From Pirellula staleyi DSM 6068 (GTDB lineage Bacteria > Planctomycetota > Planctomycetia > Pirellulales > Pirellulaceae), in assembly GCF_000025185.1 (NCBI RefSeq), contig NC_013720.1:3038001-3102000 (forward strand): a stretch of 64,000 bases of DNA. Direction: 5' to 3'. The translations under genes and the position numbers were made by a program. Under the pieces are notes generated by a model that made no database searches, was not told the origin of the DNA, and saw only the letters and a program-made list of their open reading frames with translations. Position 1 is the first letter of the stretch, and each line of letters opens with the position of its first letter. Shown here piece by piece: positions 63,155 through 64,000 of the stretch.

Positions 63155-63182
63155 AGGCGAGAGCAAACTGCTCTCGCCTTTT
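63155..63182 (+). terminator. Intrinsic terminator after mqnD
   Basis: A perfect 10-base stem AGGCGAGAGC (63155-63164) and GCTCTCGCCT (63170-63179) with an AAACT loop, and a short T run to 63182. Confidence 0.9.
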
Positions 63183-63234
63183 GCTTTAGGCAAAGCTGGC
63201 GACTGTAACGAACCTTTCAATTAGCAAGTCTATC

Positions 63235-63585
63235 GTGGACGATTCGCCCTCTAGCTCGAGACTTCCGCCGCGACCTATTCGTCCAGCCGATCTCGATGAA
63301 ATTAGTCCGAGCAAATCGCGGCGAGGATGTTTGCCAATCATCCTCGCCATGGCTTTTCTCATCGTGCTCGGCGCGGTGATGATGATTCTTTCGCTCGGCT
63401 ATCTGCTCCCATTCCTGATGATTGGTGGCGGGCTGATCGTGCTGATCTTCGGCCAGTATCTGCTGTTCGGCTGGCTGATGGAGCGAATCTATCGCAATCC
63501 GCAGGCTCTTCGCGAGCTCGAAGAGCAAGAGCGGGAGAATCAAAAGCCGCCACCACCAACCAAACCGTTCAACGGCAAAGATTAG
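63235..63585 (+). CDS. Small membrane protein of unknown function
   Basis: The frame begins at GTG 63235 and encodes 116 residues. A Pro/Arg/Ser-rich cytoplasmic-type N-terminus of about 30 residues is followed by two hydrophobic helices (LPIILAMAFLIVLGAVMMIL at about 33-52 and LLPFLMIGGGLIVLIFGQYL at about 57-76). A charged Glu-rich and Pro-rich tail ends the protein. No family is recognised. It lies between the mqnD terminator and the convergent thioredoxin-fold gene. Confidence 0.7.
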   Translation: MDDSPSSSRLPPRPIRPADLDEISPSKSRRGCLPIILAMAFLIVLGAVMMILSLGYLLPFLMIGGGLIVLIFGQYLLFGWLMERIYRNPQALRELEEQERENQKPPPPTKPFNGKD

Positions 63586-63620
63586 TCCGTTTCGCACGAA
63601 TGAGTTGCCTGCGGCAGGCT

Positions 63621-64000
63621 TTAGAGCTTCACACCTGCGGGATCGAAGTACTCGGGAGCGAGCCCTTCTTTCCACTTGATGTTACAGCCGATGCTGGGAA
63701 CTTGCGGCTGCGGCGCTTCGCTGCCACCGAGCACGGCATCAATCGCGGCACGCAGATCCTTACCGGTGACTGGCTGCCCATTGCTGGGGCGGCTGCTGTC
63801 GAGCTGACCACGGTAGAGGAGCTTGCGGTTTTTGTCGTAGAGAAAAAAGTCGGGAGTGCAAGCAGCGCGATAGGCCTTGGCCACTTCCTGGGTTTCGTCG
63901 AAGAGATAGGGGAACGGATAGCCGCGCTGTTCCGCTTCGTGCACCATCTGCTCGGGCGAATCCTCGGGATGCTTATTGGTGTCGTTCGAGTTGATGCCGA
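63621..64000 (-). CDS. Thioredoxin-fold (AhpC/TSA-like) protein, partial
   Basis: This leftward gene enters from the right edge, so its N-terminus lies outside the window; about 126 C-terminal residues are visible. The text PFPYLFDETQEVAKAYRAACTPDFFLYDKNRKLLYRG (given in pieces: YPFPYLFDETQEVAKAY and CTPDFFLYD) matches the second half of the AhpC/TSA-like thioredoxin fold, with the cis-Pro segment CTPDFFL. The tail QPQVPSIGCNIKWKEG is typical of the planctomycete redoxin-domain proteins. The active-site CxxC is beyond the window, so redox activity cannot be judged. Confidence 0.85.
   Translation of the reverse strand, partial: GINSNDTNKHPEDSPEQMVHEAEQRGYPFPYLFDETQEVAKAYRAACTPDFFLYDKNRKLLYRGQLDSSRPSNGQPVTGKDLRAAIDAVLGGSEAPQPQVPSIGCNIKWKEGLAPEYFDPAGVKL

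Overview
The window looks like a chromosome segment of a planctomycete, most likely of the order Pirellulales (Pirellula/Blastopirellula type). This rests on gene content read from the translations. It has paralogous planctomycete families (DUF1549/DUF1553 with CxxCH motifs, DUF1501, H-X9-DG pseudopilin-like domains, Gfo/Idh/MocA oxidoreductases with Tat signals, a neutral-ceramidase-like protein, FG-GAP repeat proteins). It also has ECF sigma factors overlapping their putative anti-sigma genes, moderately GC-rich sequence, and few strong Shine-Dalgarno sites. No tRNA, rRNA, CRISPR array, prophage or insertion sequence was recognised.

Region 1 (1-7086) runs leftward and holds two separate modules. 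In each, an ECF-type sigma gene overlaps by ATGA a membrane protein with an anti-sigma-like N-terminus. One partner ends in a PQQ-like propeller and leaves the window; the other ends in an H-X9-DG pseudopilin-like domain. A Tat-exported DUF1028 protein lies between them. Region 2 (7279-13171) runs rightward: a purine/xanthine-type permease behind a clear sigma-70 promoter, a methyltransferase, a small secreted protein, an isopropylmalate/isocitrate-type dehydrogenase and an SDR oxidoreductase. Its gaps contain two families of palindromic repeats. Region 3 (13419-17454, leftward) is a ceramidase-like gene followed by two Gfo/Idh/MocA oxidoreductases. Region 4 (17774-30154, rightward) has folE, two membrane proteins, a fused GlcD-GlcF-type oxidoreductase overlapping moaD-moaE-moaA, a Gly-rich decapeptide-repeat protein, a cysteine-desulfurase-like enzyme and three exported proteins. 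Region 5 (30177-42781) is mixed: a CBS protein, an SRPBCC/TIGR01777 pair, a DUF1549-metallohydrolase-DUF1501 operon, an acyl-CoA synthetase, an LptF/LptG permease, a ComF-like protein and hemC.

Region 6 (43209-61847) is an uninterrupted rightward flagellar cluster: flgF, flgG, flgA, flgH, flgI, flgJ, flgN, flgK, flgL, fliW, csrA, fliC, fliD, fliS. It encodes the distal rod, P and L rings, hook-filament junction, filament, cap, three chaperone-type proteins and the FliW-CsrA flagellin control pair. A near-consensus sigma-54 promoter lies just before flgF. FlgL (1003 aa), FliC (704 aa) and FliD (1033 aa) are unusually large. They share a beta-rich module of about 100 residues that I could align by eye, and in FlgL one copy seems to be inserted inside another. 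This is the most interesting signal in the window. Region 7 (62245-64000) has mqnD (futalosine menaquinone pathway) with a strong terminator, a small membrane protein and a partial thioredoxin-fold protein.

All assignments come from reading the translations and DNA by eye. No database search, structure prediction or alignment program was run.
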